The position numbers and the translations under genes are program-made. Below the pieces are notes generated by a model that did not search any database, was not told the origin of the DNA, and worked only from the letters and a program-made list of their open reading frames with translations. DNA of 64,000 nt from Allium sativum (taxonomy: Eukaryota > Streptophyta > Magnoliopsida > Asparagales > Amaryllidaceae). The stretch spans positions 30,029,659-30,093,658 of the forward strand of contig CM060909.1 of the NCBI GenBank assembly GCA_030737875.1. Reading direction: 5' to 3'. Shown here one piece after another: positions 36,657 through 48,807 of this stretch (position 1 is its first letter; each line of letters starts with the position of its first letter).

Positions 36657-36664
36657 ATTTATAG
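36657..36664 (-). promoter_or_regulatory. TATA box of element A right LTR
   Basis: TATAAATA on minus, followed after about 30 bp by pyrimidine-rich sequence typical of a plant transcription start. The left LTR has lost the motif. It would drive the minus-strand transcript through the exon-like segments. Confidence 0.5.
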
Positions 36665-39274
36665 GAAGTTTTAAATATTTTTATATTGATTATTTTATTA
36701 GTTTAAAATCAATCATTACTTTCGTTTGTCCTTTAAAAATTCCTATGATCACATACACCATTCAAAAATCATGAAAATGGACATACAACTAGAGTTCGAC
36801 ATTGCAGACCCAACAAAATTGGTTTCGTCGAATTCCGACTCCGTTTGCTCATACAGCGTATTTTTAACCATCAAAATATCGACTGTTTTTCACATTAAAA
36901 TCCCGTACGACCACATACTAACTTCAAAAATCACGGAAATTGAAATCTAACAATAATTTAATATTGCGGATCCAATAAAATTAGTTTCGTCGAAAACATA
37001 GGTCATTTGCAAAACTGGCTATTTTTAAAGCTCTAAATAAATCTTTTTAAATATTAAATATATTTATAAATAATTAAATTAAATATTTATAAATAAATAT
37101 TATCGTACATATTCACAATAGAATACCATACAGCTCCAATTCGATTTATAACTCGATATTTCAAAATTCCAAGTTATATCGAAATTCGATTTATATATAA
37201 AATCCTTTTATAATATAAATATATATTTATAAATTTGAAAGGAATTCCATAGCAACTTTTCTAAAATTTGATTTGGACATAAATAAAAATCCACATGACG
37301 AAATCCTGATTTTTCTCTCCCATTAGAAAAATATACTTCACCAGCTCCGAATGTTTCTTGTTTCATAGAAATCCGATTTAAAACGGATTCTGTATATTCA
37401 ATTGAAGTTCGAATCGCCAAATAGCGAACTGCCGCGCCATTTCGAGCTCAATTATAATTATAATATAATTATACGTTCAAACTCGTTAATATAATATATT
37501 CGTGAACATAATTCAACTCTAAACTGAATTATATATTTTAAATAATCCAAATTACACAATATTGTGAATTCCACTATTTTTTATTATTTCTAAAATTAAA
37601 TATATTATTCTATTATTTAAATTAATTAAATATTTACTATTATTTAATTCTACGACCATTCAAATCTCTAAATCACTATTTATATAAAAAAAAAATTAAT
37701 TATTATATCGCTAAAATACGGGTCGTTACAAATTAAAACTGCAAAATGTCGTATTGGGAGTTTGGATTTCCATACTGATGGCTCCTGATTCGAAAGATCT
37801 ATCGCGGAGTGCAATACCCAATGGCTTACGTCCTGTGCATGAGAAAACACAGTAATGCACATCCGTACTATATTCAGGAAACAAGTTACATCATCCTACG
37901 TCCAAGCATTGAAAATCACCGCTAACTCTATCCATTTGGGAATCGGGGTGTGTGCCCTATCCTTACTGGTGTGGGGCGACCACACCCAGTATCACCTCGG
38001 TCGACCGAATCCATGACAACCCGTAGGATGTCTATCCTCATCTCTAAAGTACATTTATCTAACCATCAGTTTACCACCATACCGGTGTGTGAGGCTCGCG
38101 AATATAATTGGTGTTTATTAACATATAACACTCTGAGCACATATGTATTAGAGGAGGGTGTTAAGCTAAGAGAATAAATCCTCTGCCACTAACTAATATA
38201 TCATCAATGGAAATCAATTATTATGTCGTAACTTACATTGTCAGACGTACATCCATTTATAAGTTTGTTTTAAGTCTAAACAAAACCAAAGGCGCTTTAT
38301 TCCACGACCCCGCCTGGGTGTGGAAGCCCTTGCAAACCGAACCACTTCAAGTACGACCAAATCACTTGTCACAATATAACCTCAACGTGGGGGATCAGCC
38401 CTGTGAGGTATCAAGAGCAATCCAACAGATGTGAAGATCTCCGGTCTTTAATCACAGTCATTGCCATTCTCTGTCGTTCTTATCACATCATATAGTCATT
38501 CAAAATGGGTTGAAACCCGGTCTTTTCAAAGAACTAGCGCATTTTAAAATGTGTGGAGAATATATAGGGATATTATAGAGTTCATTCTATTTTGGATTAT
38601 TCCTTAATTTCAATTAAACCTTAACACAAAGGGTATTACTTAAATCAAAATCCCATTACCAAAACTATTCCCATCCACTTAATGGGACATAAAGGAAGAC
38701 ACCATTCCCACTCTATCGGTCTAGGGAAATTTATACCTACGATAGAATGTGACTAGCTTCTTACCCCTAATCCATATCTACATTTATTTTGGTAAGTTCT
38801 TATTACCTTCATTAATCCCTTTTTCATTTCATCCATTTAAATCTTTACTCAAAGATTTATTAAAACTCTAACTTAGTTTTAATCTTCAAAAATCATTATT
38901 CGATGATTACTTAATTTTGGAAGCCAATCTTGTCTTTAGCTAGGTTAAAGAATAGATGTTATCCAAGACATCATTTATGACAAACCCAAAATCATACTTT
39001 CATTCTCAATGAAAACTTCACGGAAATAATATCAGCTCATAATTGATATAAATTCCTGTATGGAACTAACGCTATAAGCAAAATAACGGTAACGCCTTTT
39101 AAATTCCTCAAATAGTATTTTTCTTCATCTATAGAAAATTATCTCGATTATCACTAAATCGATTCCCATTAAATTCCAAATTTAATTTATTAATCATTCA
39201 AAAGTGATTACTCAGGTCCCAGATAAAAACAATTGAATTTAAAACCATTAAATAAACCCTTTAAGAAAATGTTG

Positions 39275-39600
39275 TAATATCGTCACAAAAAGCGCTGCGA
39301 ATAGGCTTATATTAGTTGGGTTCTCTGCCCTTGCGGGGATGGAGAGGCAGAAGTATCGAGAATCCAAGATAAGGTCGTGGAGAGACGTTTATCATAATGA
39401 TAGGTGTCAAGTACCACTTAGTTTGAGATAAATTATATTGATAATGATTCCTTTACCACATTTTCCATAAGAAAAGCAAGATTCTGATTCCTTCATTACC
39501 AATTTTTTTTGTATTTTTGGTCGCTTCCCCCGTCCTTCTCATCAGTTGCAGTGTTTGTGGCTCGAAATTGACTTGGCTTCTAGTCAGGATGACTTTTATA
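39275..39600. other. Block of atypical composition inside C, origin unknown
   Basis: A stretch from about GTCACAAAAAGCGCTGCG to GTCAGGATGACTTTT stands out from the AT-rich LTR by its balanced composition and its lack of a counterpart at this place in B or D. It could be an insertion, for example a SINE or organellar fragment. I see no clear terminal repeats, A/B boxes or known gene. Confidence 0.35.
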
Positions 39601-40779
39601 TTATTCAAAACCTTCATTTTATCAATTTAAATCACTTTTAAACCATTTATTATGGTTTATCATAATTTATCCCTATTTTAAATAATTTAAAAATAGCTTA
39701 TTTCATAAAAATCCAATTTTGGCACATAAATTGCAAATTCTGGATTTTTCTAGAAAACTAAATTTTGACTTATTTCAAAATTTAACCATTGGATTTTAAA
39801 CTTTACATTTCGTTCGAAAGCTCTTTCCATTTTGAGCCAAACATTGTCGTTTTAGGAAAATCCGATGGTCGGATCTCGCGGTACGTCAATTTGAAGTCAA
39901 TGGTCGAAGTTGGCGAACTACCGCTACGCGATAAGTCCTATTTAGATCAAACTTCAATTTATTATTAAAGTTAAGTCAAATTACTTCCAAAATAGCTTAT
40001 TAATTATATAAAACTTATATAATTACTTTTGGTAAACTAGATTTCAATGATTTCACTTAAAAATTAAATATTCATTTATTTAATCATTTTAAATCATTAA
40101 AATAATATTATTTTTCAAAACTTAATATTTGAAATCCAAATTTTTCTAAAGTTCATTGTAAAAATAAATAAGATAATTTGGATAATGAGATCTCGTTAAA
40201 AACATTTCCTGAATACCAAACCAAACTTCACTTTTTAAAATTACTATTCATTTTCCATTTAAAATCTGAAACATGCCTTTATTACTTGAAAACTTGTTCA
40301 AATAAACTTTTTTCTTTACGAAAACTATTCATAATTACTTAAAATATCTATCCAAATTATTTTGGATTTAAAATTCAAGCTTTTATCTTTCACTTAATAG
40401 TTTACTAGTAAAATATTCAATTAAATTCCAAATTGGAATTAAAACTCAATTAATCCCTATATCTTCCACATATGTGTGTGTAGTGAATCCATAATCACTA
40501 TTAACATTTCAAATAAAATTTTACATAATTAAATCATCCATTCACACATACGTATATGCATATATATATGTACACACACATTGTGTATGTATATACACAT
40601 ATCATGGCATAAATCATATGATATAAGCGTTAGATCATTAACGCTTATAATCTGTTCGTCAACTGATTAACCGCAATTATCCAATCATCAATCAGTCGTA
40701 AGCATTCAATGATATCATACAGCATCCAATAACAACACAAGGTGTCATTTACACAAGGGTTCATACCTTATTCACACAA

Positions 40780-41190
40780 AGGTAATATTTTTAACTATTT
40801 TACCCAAGTGTCCATGATTTAAACACACCAAATGACATTGTTAACACTTTACCCTAAGTGTACACATGTTTAACACACAAAGGAGATATTTTTAACACTT
40901 AAACCTAGGTGTCCATATGTTTAACACACAAAGGTGACATTTTTAACACTTACATCTAATTGTCCATAAGTTTAACACACATATAAGACATTTTTTACAC
41001 TTAAACCTAAGTCTGCATTTGTTTAACACACAAAGGAGACATTTTTAACATTTAAACCTAAGTGTGTACATAGTTAACACACAAAGAAAAAAAAATTAAC
41101 ACTTTAACCCAATTGTTTATGCTTTAAACAAATAAAGGTGACATTTTCGAACTTTTACACTAAGTGTTCATGCTTTCCATTCTTAGTTAC
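40780..41190. repeat. Minisatellite with ACACTTA-AACC-TAAGTGT units (C)
   Basis: About eight units of 45-50 bp. Each has CACTTA...TAAGTG inverted arms followed by TTTAACACACAAAGG and GACATTTTT. Arms vary between units, and several keep pairing. Confidence 0.8.
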
Positions 41191-43072
41191 AACCAAATCA
41201 ACTCAAAATCAAACCATTCATTATCACATAAAAACAAACATACTTATAAGCAAACATACACTAATTTAACACACTATACTTAGTAACAAAGGTTAGTGTT
41301 ATTAACGAGGGATCCATTCCACCAATCTTTTGAAGCTAAAGGTCCTATCCGGCAGCCTTCCGCCGTCACGAACTACCGTCTACTTGAGATTTCAGTTAGA
41401 CTTTCTCACACTTACTAACTTGACTAATAAATTAAAAAGGAGGCATTTTTTGAGTTAAAAATGCTAAAGATTGGATTTTTATATGGCGAAAGACTTTCTA
41501 CTTGAAAGGATGTAGGTTACAAGTGGTTTTATAGTGGAGTTTTTGAAGGGAGAGGGCTCAGCCTAGGGTAATTGGGCATGACCTTGGCAAGAAAAGGTGG
41601 AGAGAGCTATGGAGTTGAGTATATGCAGATAGGCAAGAGAAATGAAGTGGTTTGGTGACATTTACTGGTAGAGGAAGGGGAAGATGAGTTTGGCCGAAAT
41701 GAAAGGGAGGAGAGGACGCCATTAAAGATAACTTGGAAGAAAAAAAGAAGAAGAAGAAGAAGAGAAGATAAACGAAAAGACAAGAGAAAGGAGTGGTTTT
41801 AGAAAAAAGAGGGACTATAAAAGGATGACACCTTAAAATGAAATCATTTGCTTAGGTACATATAAAAAGGGTAGAAGTGGAAGAATTTGACAAGTATGAA
41901 GAGGAGGACATGAGTTCTCCAATGGTGGAGGAAGATAGGAAATGGTACAAAAGAGCAGTGATTATTTTATTTAAACTTATACTTAACCCTTAAGGTTTTA
42001 TACATGGGAGGTGTTATCTCTAATTATATTATTTTAAACTCTACGAAACCATTAGTACATCTCAATGGAACATTAAGGTTGTCATTAACCATTTAAAATA
42101 AGAACAAAGGGTTACCAGATAACCATTTAAGAATATAAATCTCTAAACGATTTAAATCTCCGATTGAAAACCAGTGTAATGAACTAATGGTCTTTATAGA
42201 TAAAATTTAATTAGAAAATTTATGAATGAGTTCATTATCATCTATGTTTATTTTTAAACCAATTTGAGTTTATTTTATCAATATTTTTCAATTTTCAAAA
42301 TTACCCGAAATGCTTAATTTTAATCGAATTTCAATAAACGATTCCTAAGTGTTTGCAACTCAAATGATCAAACCGTAAATCCAATAAATATGAAATTTGA
42401 AATCCTTCTATATTTCACTAGTACAGATCCAATGAATCTGGTCTCATCGAATTCTGAGATAGTAAAAAAAACAGTCTATTTTCAGGTCATCAAATAATAT
42501 TAAATTATCAAATTTCAGTATAAATCAATTCTAAAAGTTCGCTATGTTGAATATACGATTTTCTGTTTGATGGTAACAAAACTATATTATTTTATAAACG
42601 TGTTTGTACATGTAATATTCTATAATTCATCTTATAAGGAATAAATACTATTACTGAATGTAATACTACTGCACAAAATTTAAATATTCAAACATGTATT
42701 TATTATCCAATAAAATGTTTTATTTCAGACATTCACAATGGTACATCTTTTCATAACTCACTTCTATACATCTCAATTCTCACATTCACTTACATTTTAT
42801 CCTCACTTCAATTCACTCTCACTCAGTTATACACATACACTCTCTAACATACTTCTATTCACTCTTAATGAATATTCATGTGCTTAGATCTTGTCCAGCC
42901 ACCTGCATACCTGTCAAAAAATGCACAGAGAAAAATGTAACAAAACAGATTTAAATTTAAGAAAATATAAATTTATTTTAAATTTTTATTTGCCTCAGAA
43001 TTTTTGGTGTGATTTTCATCATATTTCTAGACTTGGTCTGATATGTGTGTGTATATATTTGATTCTATACCG

Positions 43073-43111
43073 CTTGTGATATTTACAGTGTTTTACTGTA
43101 AATACCACAAG
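43073..43111. other. Strong hairpin, 17-base arms
   Basis: CTTGTGATATTTACAGT, a GTTTT loop, then ACTGTAAATACCACAAG: one mismatch in 17 pairs. It stands alone, with no adjacent repeat of the same sequence. It could be a miniature element or a terminator-like structure; function unknown. Confidence 0.6.
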
Positions 43112-43375
43112 ATAAACTGATTTTCTTATGCCTGCAAACCAACCACAACTCAGTTATAGTGGTCTGTTGATCAAGACCAGCCTCAACTCACATATGTGGT
43201 CTGCTGATCTTGACTAGCCTCAACACAACCATAACCGGTTTGCTAGTTTAGAAATAATAAATATTTGTATATGCAAAAAGGCTAAATTTTGAGGTTACCA
43301 AGGGCAATTAGGTCAAATAACTTCAGCACAAAATCAAATATTTCAAGCATCTCATGTGAAGTAACACATATATAC

Positions 43376-44330
43376 AAACATATATATATACACACATACA
43401 CACATATGTGTGTGTATATATATATACACATGTACATATACATGGCAGAGCAATTAAAACATGCATTATGAGTGTGCACAATGGCAACAACAAGAGTAAG
43501 TAGCTAGGTAACAAGGCATCAACAAGTGCACACAATGGTCAAGAAAACTAGAGTGTGCAACCAAACAAACCAGGCAGTGAAGCTCAAAAAGCACAAGAGT
43601 TAGCCACACAATAGTACAACATGCACGATAGTGTTTAAGACAAGGCAGCATGTACAGGTTAGCATGAATGTATGCACATGGGCATATAAAACAAAACTGG
43701 TCAGCAAGGAGCACAAGAACATGAATGCACAAGTGCATGACTATGCAAACATACAATGAATAAGTCGACTATGCATTTCAGCTTAGTGGCATATACACAT
43801 GATTCGGGTTCAATTTCAAATTACATGTATATAGCTATCTCATTACACATCACAAGATACAAGTTTCAGCATAGATCTATGCAATGTGTCATGGAAATAC
43901 GAAGATGCAGAAGATTGTAAAACAAGGTTCAAGTCTATTCAAAATGAACTCAAATGATCAAATGTCAAGCCAAGCATAAATATTCATGGGTAGAAGCACA
44001 AGTAAGTGCATAGGATCAAAGATCACAAGACCAGCAGCATGAATAGGCGAGGCAGTTTTGTTAAGGCCATGCAATATATATATACACACACACAAACATA
44101 TATATATCAGGTCTGCAATTTTAAGTATGGTACAACACATAGTCAAGCTCAATGGTCAAGTAAACATGCACACAAGGCAAGTGGATAGCAAGTGTTTAAC
44201 AATTGACAATAGCAATTCAGGTTAGCACACAGTGAAGCAATAAGTGATCAATAGAGTATCAAGCAGGCTCAGGAAATAAGACTGTAACATCAATATATGT
44301 ACACACACAAATGTGTGTGTGTATGTACAA
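43376..44330. repeat. Palindromic TA/TG microsatellites in otherwise unplaced sequence
   Basis: Three clusters pair a (CA) run with a (TG) run across TA repeats: 43376-43445, 44075-44110 and 44291-44330. The sequence between is rich in CAAG, GCACA and ACAAG words, with no gene, LTR end or other landmark that I can support. Confidence 0.55.
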
Positions 44331-44756
44331 AATCCATTTACAGACATGATCATGTCAAGTCACAAGTGCCAAAGAAGTAAAAAGAAAGGCAATTATTTTT
44401 TCCGAAATTAACTGATTGCAACAATAGGAAAGAAATTTATTTTTACACTACTGGCATGAGTAAATTTAGGCAATTGGATATTGCAAATTATTTCGTCAAA
44501 TTCACAGTATGGCCAAAACTCGACCAGGTACATCAAGAAATCCAAGAAAGAATTCATCAACAAAATCGGAGGGCCAAATTTTTGGGAAAGAAATGAATTC
44601 ACATTTGAAAACATTCCATATACTAATGAATGAATCATTTTGGGCATAAAATCAAATCAGGTATTACCGGTAATCGAATGAACAAAGACGATAAATCATA
44701 ATCGAAATAAGAGAATCAAGGTTCGAAAACCCTATATGACACTCATTCATCATCGA

Positions 44757-44761
44757 CATAT
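44757..44761. other. Target site duplication of element 3, left copy
   Basis: CATAT directly before the LTR start; repeated at 56028-56032. Confidence 0.92.
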
Positions 44762-44994
44762 TGTAACAACCCGTATGTTGAATAACTTGTTATAATATAA
44801 ACCAGGGCAGAATTAAATTTTAAAATCTGAATCAGTGGAAACAGGCTATCCCATTGCGTTCATCTCAGAAAAATACGCGAAATAGAGTCCGAGTTTTCGA
44901 AAATCGGAGTCCGTATGACCCAGTTAGGGCCCGAAGAAGTTTTCATAAAATTCAAAACAGATTTAAAATATTCAAATTTAACAGTTCAGAAGAG

Positions 44995-45010
44995 GCGGGA
45001 AAATTCCCGC
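44995..45010. promoter_or_regulatory. E2F-like palindrome in element 3 U3
   Basis: GCGGGAAAATTCCCGC gives two inverted matches to the plant E2F consensus WTTSSCSS, about 220 bp upstream of the TATA box. The 3' LTR keeps it at 53138-53153. Binding is inferred from the consensus only. Confidence 0.45.
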
Positions 45011-45022
45011 CAGACAGAGGGA

Positions 45023-45094
45023 GTCGACACAGGGGTCGACATGGGTGTCGACCCCCCCCAAGGGGTCGACCCATGTATCGACCCAGGGCTCGAC
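45023..45094. promoter_or_regulatory. 12-bp periodic GTCGAC array in U3
   Basis: GTCGAC (or one-base variants) starts at 45023, 45035 and 45047, then after a C run at 45065, 45077 and 45089: two sets with exact 12-bp steps, forming a large imperfect inverted repeat around the C run. In the 3' LTR (about 53166-53245) the pattern is kept while the C runs differ in length. Confidence 0.6.
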
Positions 45095-45227
45095 CCCCCC
45101 CCCAGTCGGTCGATTTAGCTGGGTGCACCATTTTGGCTTTTGGGCTGTGCTTGGTGGCTTGTGACGAAATCTGACAGCTCTAACCTAATCTAGGGTTAAT
45201 CTAAGGGCCTAAACTACATCCTAAATC

Positions 45228-45236
45228 TATAAATAC
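45228..45236 (+). promoter_or_regulatory. TATA box of element 3 5' LTR
   Basis: TATAAATAC, about 466 bp into the LTR; the 3' LTR has it at 53373-53381. The position matches the TATA box of elements 1 and 2. Confidence 0.65.
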
Positions 45237-45479
45237 ACCCTAAGACTACCCTAATCCATACTAAAAATAGATACAACGTCGTTATGCCGTCAAAATGCAA
45301 CTTGAAGGAGCCTCCATCAAATTGTAGAAGAAGATAGCTTCTCAAATCAACTTCTAATCAACTCTAGCAACTTAATCTTCTTCATAGGAGTGCTAATCAA
45401 CAAGTTGTGAGTTTCTATGCCTTTAGCAAGCAATTTCTAAACTAATTATGATAGGATATAATGAGGTTATGGTTATGTA

Positions 45480-46160
45480 TGTGGATCAATGCAAGTTATG
45501 TTATCATATGCTATGTGTTCATGATGTTATGCAAGTTGTGCAAGTCATATGCTATGTGTTCATGATGTTATGCAAGTTATGTTATCATATGATATATGTT
45601 CATGATGTTATGCAAGTTATGCAAGCTATATGCTATATGATCATGATGTTATGCAAGTTATGCAAGTTTTAGGCTATGTGTTCATGATGCTAGTTATGCA
45701 AATCGCTATGATAAACATTGATCCATTATGACACCATGTTAGGCAAGTTTGGTGTTTGATTATATGCAAGTTCATATATGATATGTTATGCAAATTTGGT
45801 TTTTGATTATATGCAAGTTCATATATGATATGTTATGCAAGTTTGGTGTTTGATTATATGCAAGTTCATATATGACATGTTATGCAAGTTTGGTGTTTGA
45901 TTTTATGCAAGTAACATGTGCAAGTTTATACCTTTGTATGATATGCATACATATGCAAGTTAAACCCTTTGTATGTCATACATACATATGCAAGTTTACC
46001 CCTTTGTATGACATAAGTAACCTATGCAAGTTACCCTCTTTATGACATATGCGATTCATGCAAGTTTGGGTTGATTATTTATGCTAGTTGGGTTTGATGC
46101 CATGGTGATATATGCATGTTGACACCTTTAAAACCCATGTTGATGCTAATGTTATGCAAG
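45480..46160 (+). repeat. TATGCAAGTT-rich repeat zone (element 3 LTR)
   Basis: About twenty copies of GCAAGTT-like words, mostly TATGCAAGTT, in overlapping short tandem units such as TTATGCAAGTTTGGTGTTTGA. The other LTR repeats it at about 53625-54310. LTRs of elements 1 and 2 have the same word, less densely. Confidence 0.75.
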
Positions 46161-46399
46161 TTGAACCCATTGTGTTTGTGATGAATCTTCCCTTTTAAAT
46201 ATGTCATGTCAACGTATTACATGGGGAACGATGGGGTTAATATTCATGTTAATGAAATGGTGTGAAGTTGATATGATTATGCATACCATAAAGTGGATGG
46301 ACATAATTGAGTCAATTATGTACATCGTTAAATTTGTAATTAATTAGGGATAATTAATACAAATTATGGGGGTGATTAATTAGGTGTAATTAATCGACT

Positions 46400-46619
46400 A
46401 AGACACGAGGTTGGACCCTTTTGTAGCATAAGACTGCCCGGAACCGACCGGCAAATCCAGCGGCTACAAATGATTGGCCCAATGTGAGAGGTCTTAGGCA
46501 TAAACTAAATACGTGACAAGTGTAAACACACGAGATTAGACTCTGTTATGGCGTAAGGCTGCCCGGAACCGACCGACAAATCATGCTGCCATAAAAGACA
46601 GTCTAATGTGAGAGGTCTT
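46400..46619 (+). repeat. Pair of structured repeats (element 3 5' LTR)
   Basis: Units at 46400-46495 and 46524-46619. Unit 1 has TTTGTAGC pairing with GCTACAAA; unit 2 has TTATGGC pairing with GCCATAA and ATTAGACT pairing with AGTCTAAT. Sequence differs from elements 1/2 but pairing is kept. The 3' LTR copies are 54545-54640 and 54670-54764. Confidence 0.72.
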
Positions 46620-47884
46620 TACAAAGGTTACGTTCTTAATCAATTAAGAAACAATTAACCAGATAAGCATGTAGTGGGGCATGAGGGGTTAAGTGGGTTC
46701 CTTGGGTGGCATGTGGAAATCAAGTAAGTGCCTTGGGTGGCATGTGGAAATCTAGTGGGTTGCCTTGGGTGGCAATAGAAAATACGATTAGAATACTTAA
46801 CCAAGTGGAAACATGTAATTAAACATGATTAAAGGGTTAAGTGGGATGCACTAGAAAAAGGGACAAGCTTAGGTGGGTAGCTTGTGGGGGCCCATTTCAA
46901 CCAGTAACCCATATGTATCTTATTGGGCTCAACCCATGTCGAGGACGGGACACGCATACTGGGCTTGACTATAAGAGGCCAAAACGGGTTAGCGGTGGCA
47001 ACGCAAGTCCAACGGGTTTCATATGCGTGTTTGGACCCGGGCTGGTAGGTAAGACGTTGTTGCATCGTGTAGGTATAAGTCGTGCACCACTGGTTGTATC
47101 GGGTTGCCACTTTGGGGAGTGATACACCCCACTGTGGGGCCAACACGGGTATCTACGGTAGGGAGCCGATCGCTTGGGGAGTAGTGGGTACACCTAGTGG
47201 AGATAGGGGCATACGGCACCTATGTAGTCAGCTAGGGGTGCACGAAACTACTAGTTAAATTTTCTAAGTCCTTGGGTGGGATCAACCTTTAAGTAGGAAC
47301 GACAGGTGTGGTGCAGTGTAGTAATTACCCTTGGGTGGGTAGATGCGTCTTTACCGATATCTTGGTTCATCCTATGTGTAGTTGGCTACTTAGTGTAGTC
47401 ATTTATCCCCAGTCATTACCGTACCAAGTTTATATCATACCCTAATTACTTTAATGATTGTATTGTTAAAGTTATAGGGCTCACTCAGACTTATGTCTGA
47501 CCCCGTTGTTTTTATCTTTTTCCCCCTCAGGTCCTCAGGTTGGGCCTAGCACTAGTGGGCTTTGATCAGATTTCTTTATCTATCTTTTGGAGCTTGGACG
47601 TTGATGTAAAGCCCAGCTTATCTTTTCTATTATGGCTATTGGTTATGTAGTGGGATTATGTACTTATGTTTTTATCAGGATGGATATTTAGTACTTGACT
47701 CTTTTATGATGTTGTAACTAAACATGTTTACCTTCTACTGCAATGAAATGATGTTTTAGATTCACAAGTATTATTTATATCCGTCTTGTTGTAATTTTTC
47801 TGTTCTATATTCACTTAAAAATACTCCACCGAAGTTAAGGCATTCCCTTAGAGAGTGACCTTAGCGGGAGTGGGGTGTTACACG

Positions 47885-47896
47885 TGGTATCAGAGC
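47885..47896 (+). other. Primer binding site of element 3 (tRNA-iMet)
   Basis: TGGTATCAGAGC, a full 12-base match to the complement of the initiator Met tRNA 3' end, two bases from the LTR. Confidence 0.93.
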
Positions 47897-48078
47897 TGAA
47901 GGTTACCGGAACAGATAAAAATTTTAGAAAACTATTTTTCTAAAAACATTTTTGGGAGAAATATTTTCAAAAACATGTCTTTTAAGGGAAAAGTTTTTGA
48001 AAGAAAAGCATAATCCCCACTAGCCATATCTTTATCGTTCGAATTCTCCATTTTGAATCTTTCCTTTTTCGTTTCAGC

Positions 48079-48807
48079 ATGGGTGAAGGTCTTAACTTTC
48101 CGGAGGGTGTAGCGATACCAGTATGGTATAGGAGGTTGATGGAGGCTAGGGCCGCCACTGCGGGTCCAGCAAATGTTCCTCCACCAACAGTAGCACCCGA
48201 TCTTCCTCCCCCTCCTCCTCCTCGTACAGATACTTTTGCTAAGACTTGCAAGGAATTTAAGGCTATGGGAGGGAAACCTTTTCAAGGATCAGAAACTTTT
48301 GTGGAAGCTAGGGATTGGCTTAAGGAGGTGGAAGAGTTGATAGATATCTTTGAGATGGAAGAAGGAAAGAAAGTCAAGTTAGCTGCTTGGTTAATGAAGG
48401 GAGAGGCCTCGTTCTGGTGGGAGGTCACTAATGGAGAGCGCCCTGTTGACTCTTGGGCGGATTTCAGACAAAGGTTTGTGGCAAAGTTTCTCTCAAGGGC
48501 GGAGGAAAACTTGTATATGGAAAGGTTCTTGACTCTAAAGCAAGGAAACTTACCAGTGAAGGAATATGTCAACAAGTTTAATCAATTGCAAAGGTTTGGC
48601 ATAGACATGGTGAATACACCGGAGAAGAAGGCTTTGAGGTTCGTTAAGGGCTTGAATGAACCAATGCATGGATTGGCTACGACTCACATCCCTATGGGGG
48701 CCACCTTTGAGAAGCTAGTAGACATGGCACTCATGCATGAGGAAGAAAAGGGTCCCAATGCTAATAAGGCACCCGAGAAGAAAGGAGATCAGAAGAGACC
48801 TCAATAG
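48079..48807 (+). pseudogene. gag: Gag capsid region (element 3), stop at 48805
   Basis: 242 codons from MGEGLNFPEGVAIPVWYR. A proline-rich stretch (residues about 35-50) precedes the retrotransposon gag domain (LAAWLMKGEASFWWEV; RQRFVAKFLSRAEENLYMERF; LKQGNLPVKEYVNKFNQL). The start is the first Met of this frame and aligns with element 2. TAG at 48805-48807 stops it in the basic Q-rich linker before the zinc knuckles, which continue in the same frame. The capsid part itself is intact and could still be made. Confidence 0.92.

Larger units (their letters stand above)
34576..37730 (-). repeat. Element A right LTR, U3-side part
   Basis: The continuation of 18835-21680 after element B, giving an LTR of about 6.0 kb without the insert. 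It ends on plus CGGGTCGTTACA at 37730. It holds three palindromic arrays (34581-35340), exon-like open frames with donors (35794-35981 and 36041-36342, minus), a TATA box (plus TATTTATA, 36657-36664, minus TATAAATA) and a 200-bp module (37245-37440). Confidence 0.86.
37731..44761 (-). repeat. LTR-like sequence C of the same lineage, interrupted at both ends
   Basis: It starts inside a block homologous to A, B and D (GTATTGGGAGTTTGGATTTCC near 37749) and keeps the lineage's order: 200-bp module 39720-39935, palindromic array 40780-41190, U3-like sequence near 42300-42540 (CAGATCCAATGAATCTGGTCTC). It is well diverged from the others and is not D's partner LTR by eye. Element A cuts it at 37730 and element 3 at 44762. 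From about 42600 onward the lineage similarity fades and the origin is unclear. No gene was found; purine-rich 41420-41960 may correspond to the exon region of B on the minus strand. Confidence 0.6.
44762..47882 (+). repeat. Element 3 5' LTR
   Basis: TGTAACAACCCG to GTGTTACA. Contents: GCGGGAAAATTCCCGC palindrome (44995-45010), GTCGAC-type array (45023-45094), TATA box TATAAATAC (45228-45236), TATGCAAGTT-rich zone (45480-46160), structured repeats (46400-46495 and 46524-46619) and a T/C-rich tract before CAGGTCCTCAGG near 47515-47540. No gene inside. Confidence 0.95.

Noticed and set aside
43282..43756. Frames with Tyr/Ile/Cys repeats over TA/TG microsatellites
   Set aside because: They are translations of simple repeats.
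45023..45094. A CRISPR-like spaced repeat (GTCGAC every 12 bp)
   Set aside because: The units are far too short and mirrored, and this is a plant LTR. It is better seen as a periodic U3 motif.
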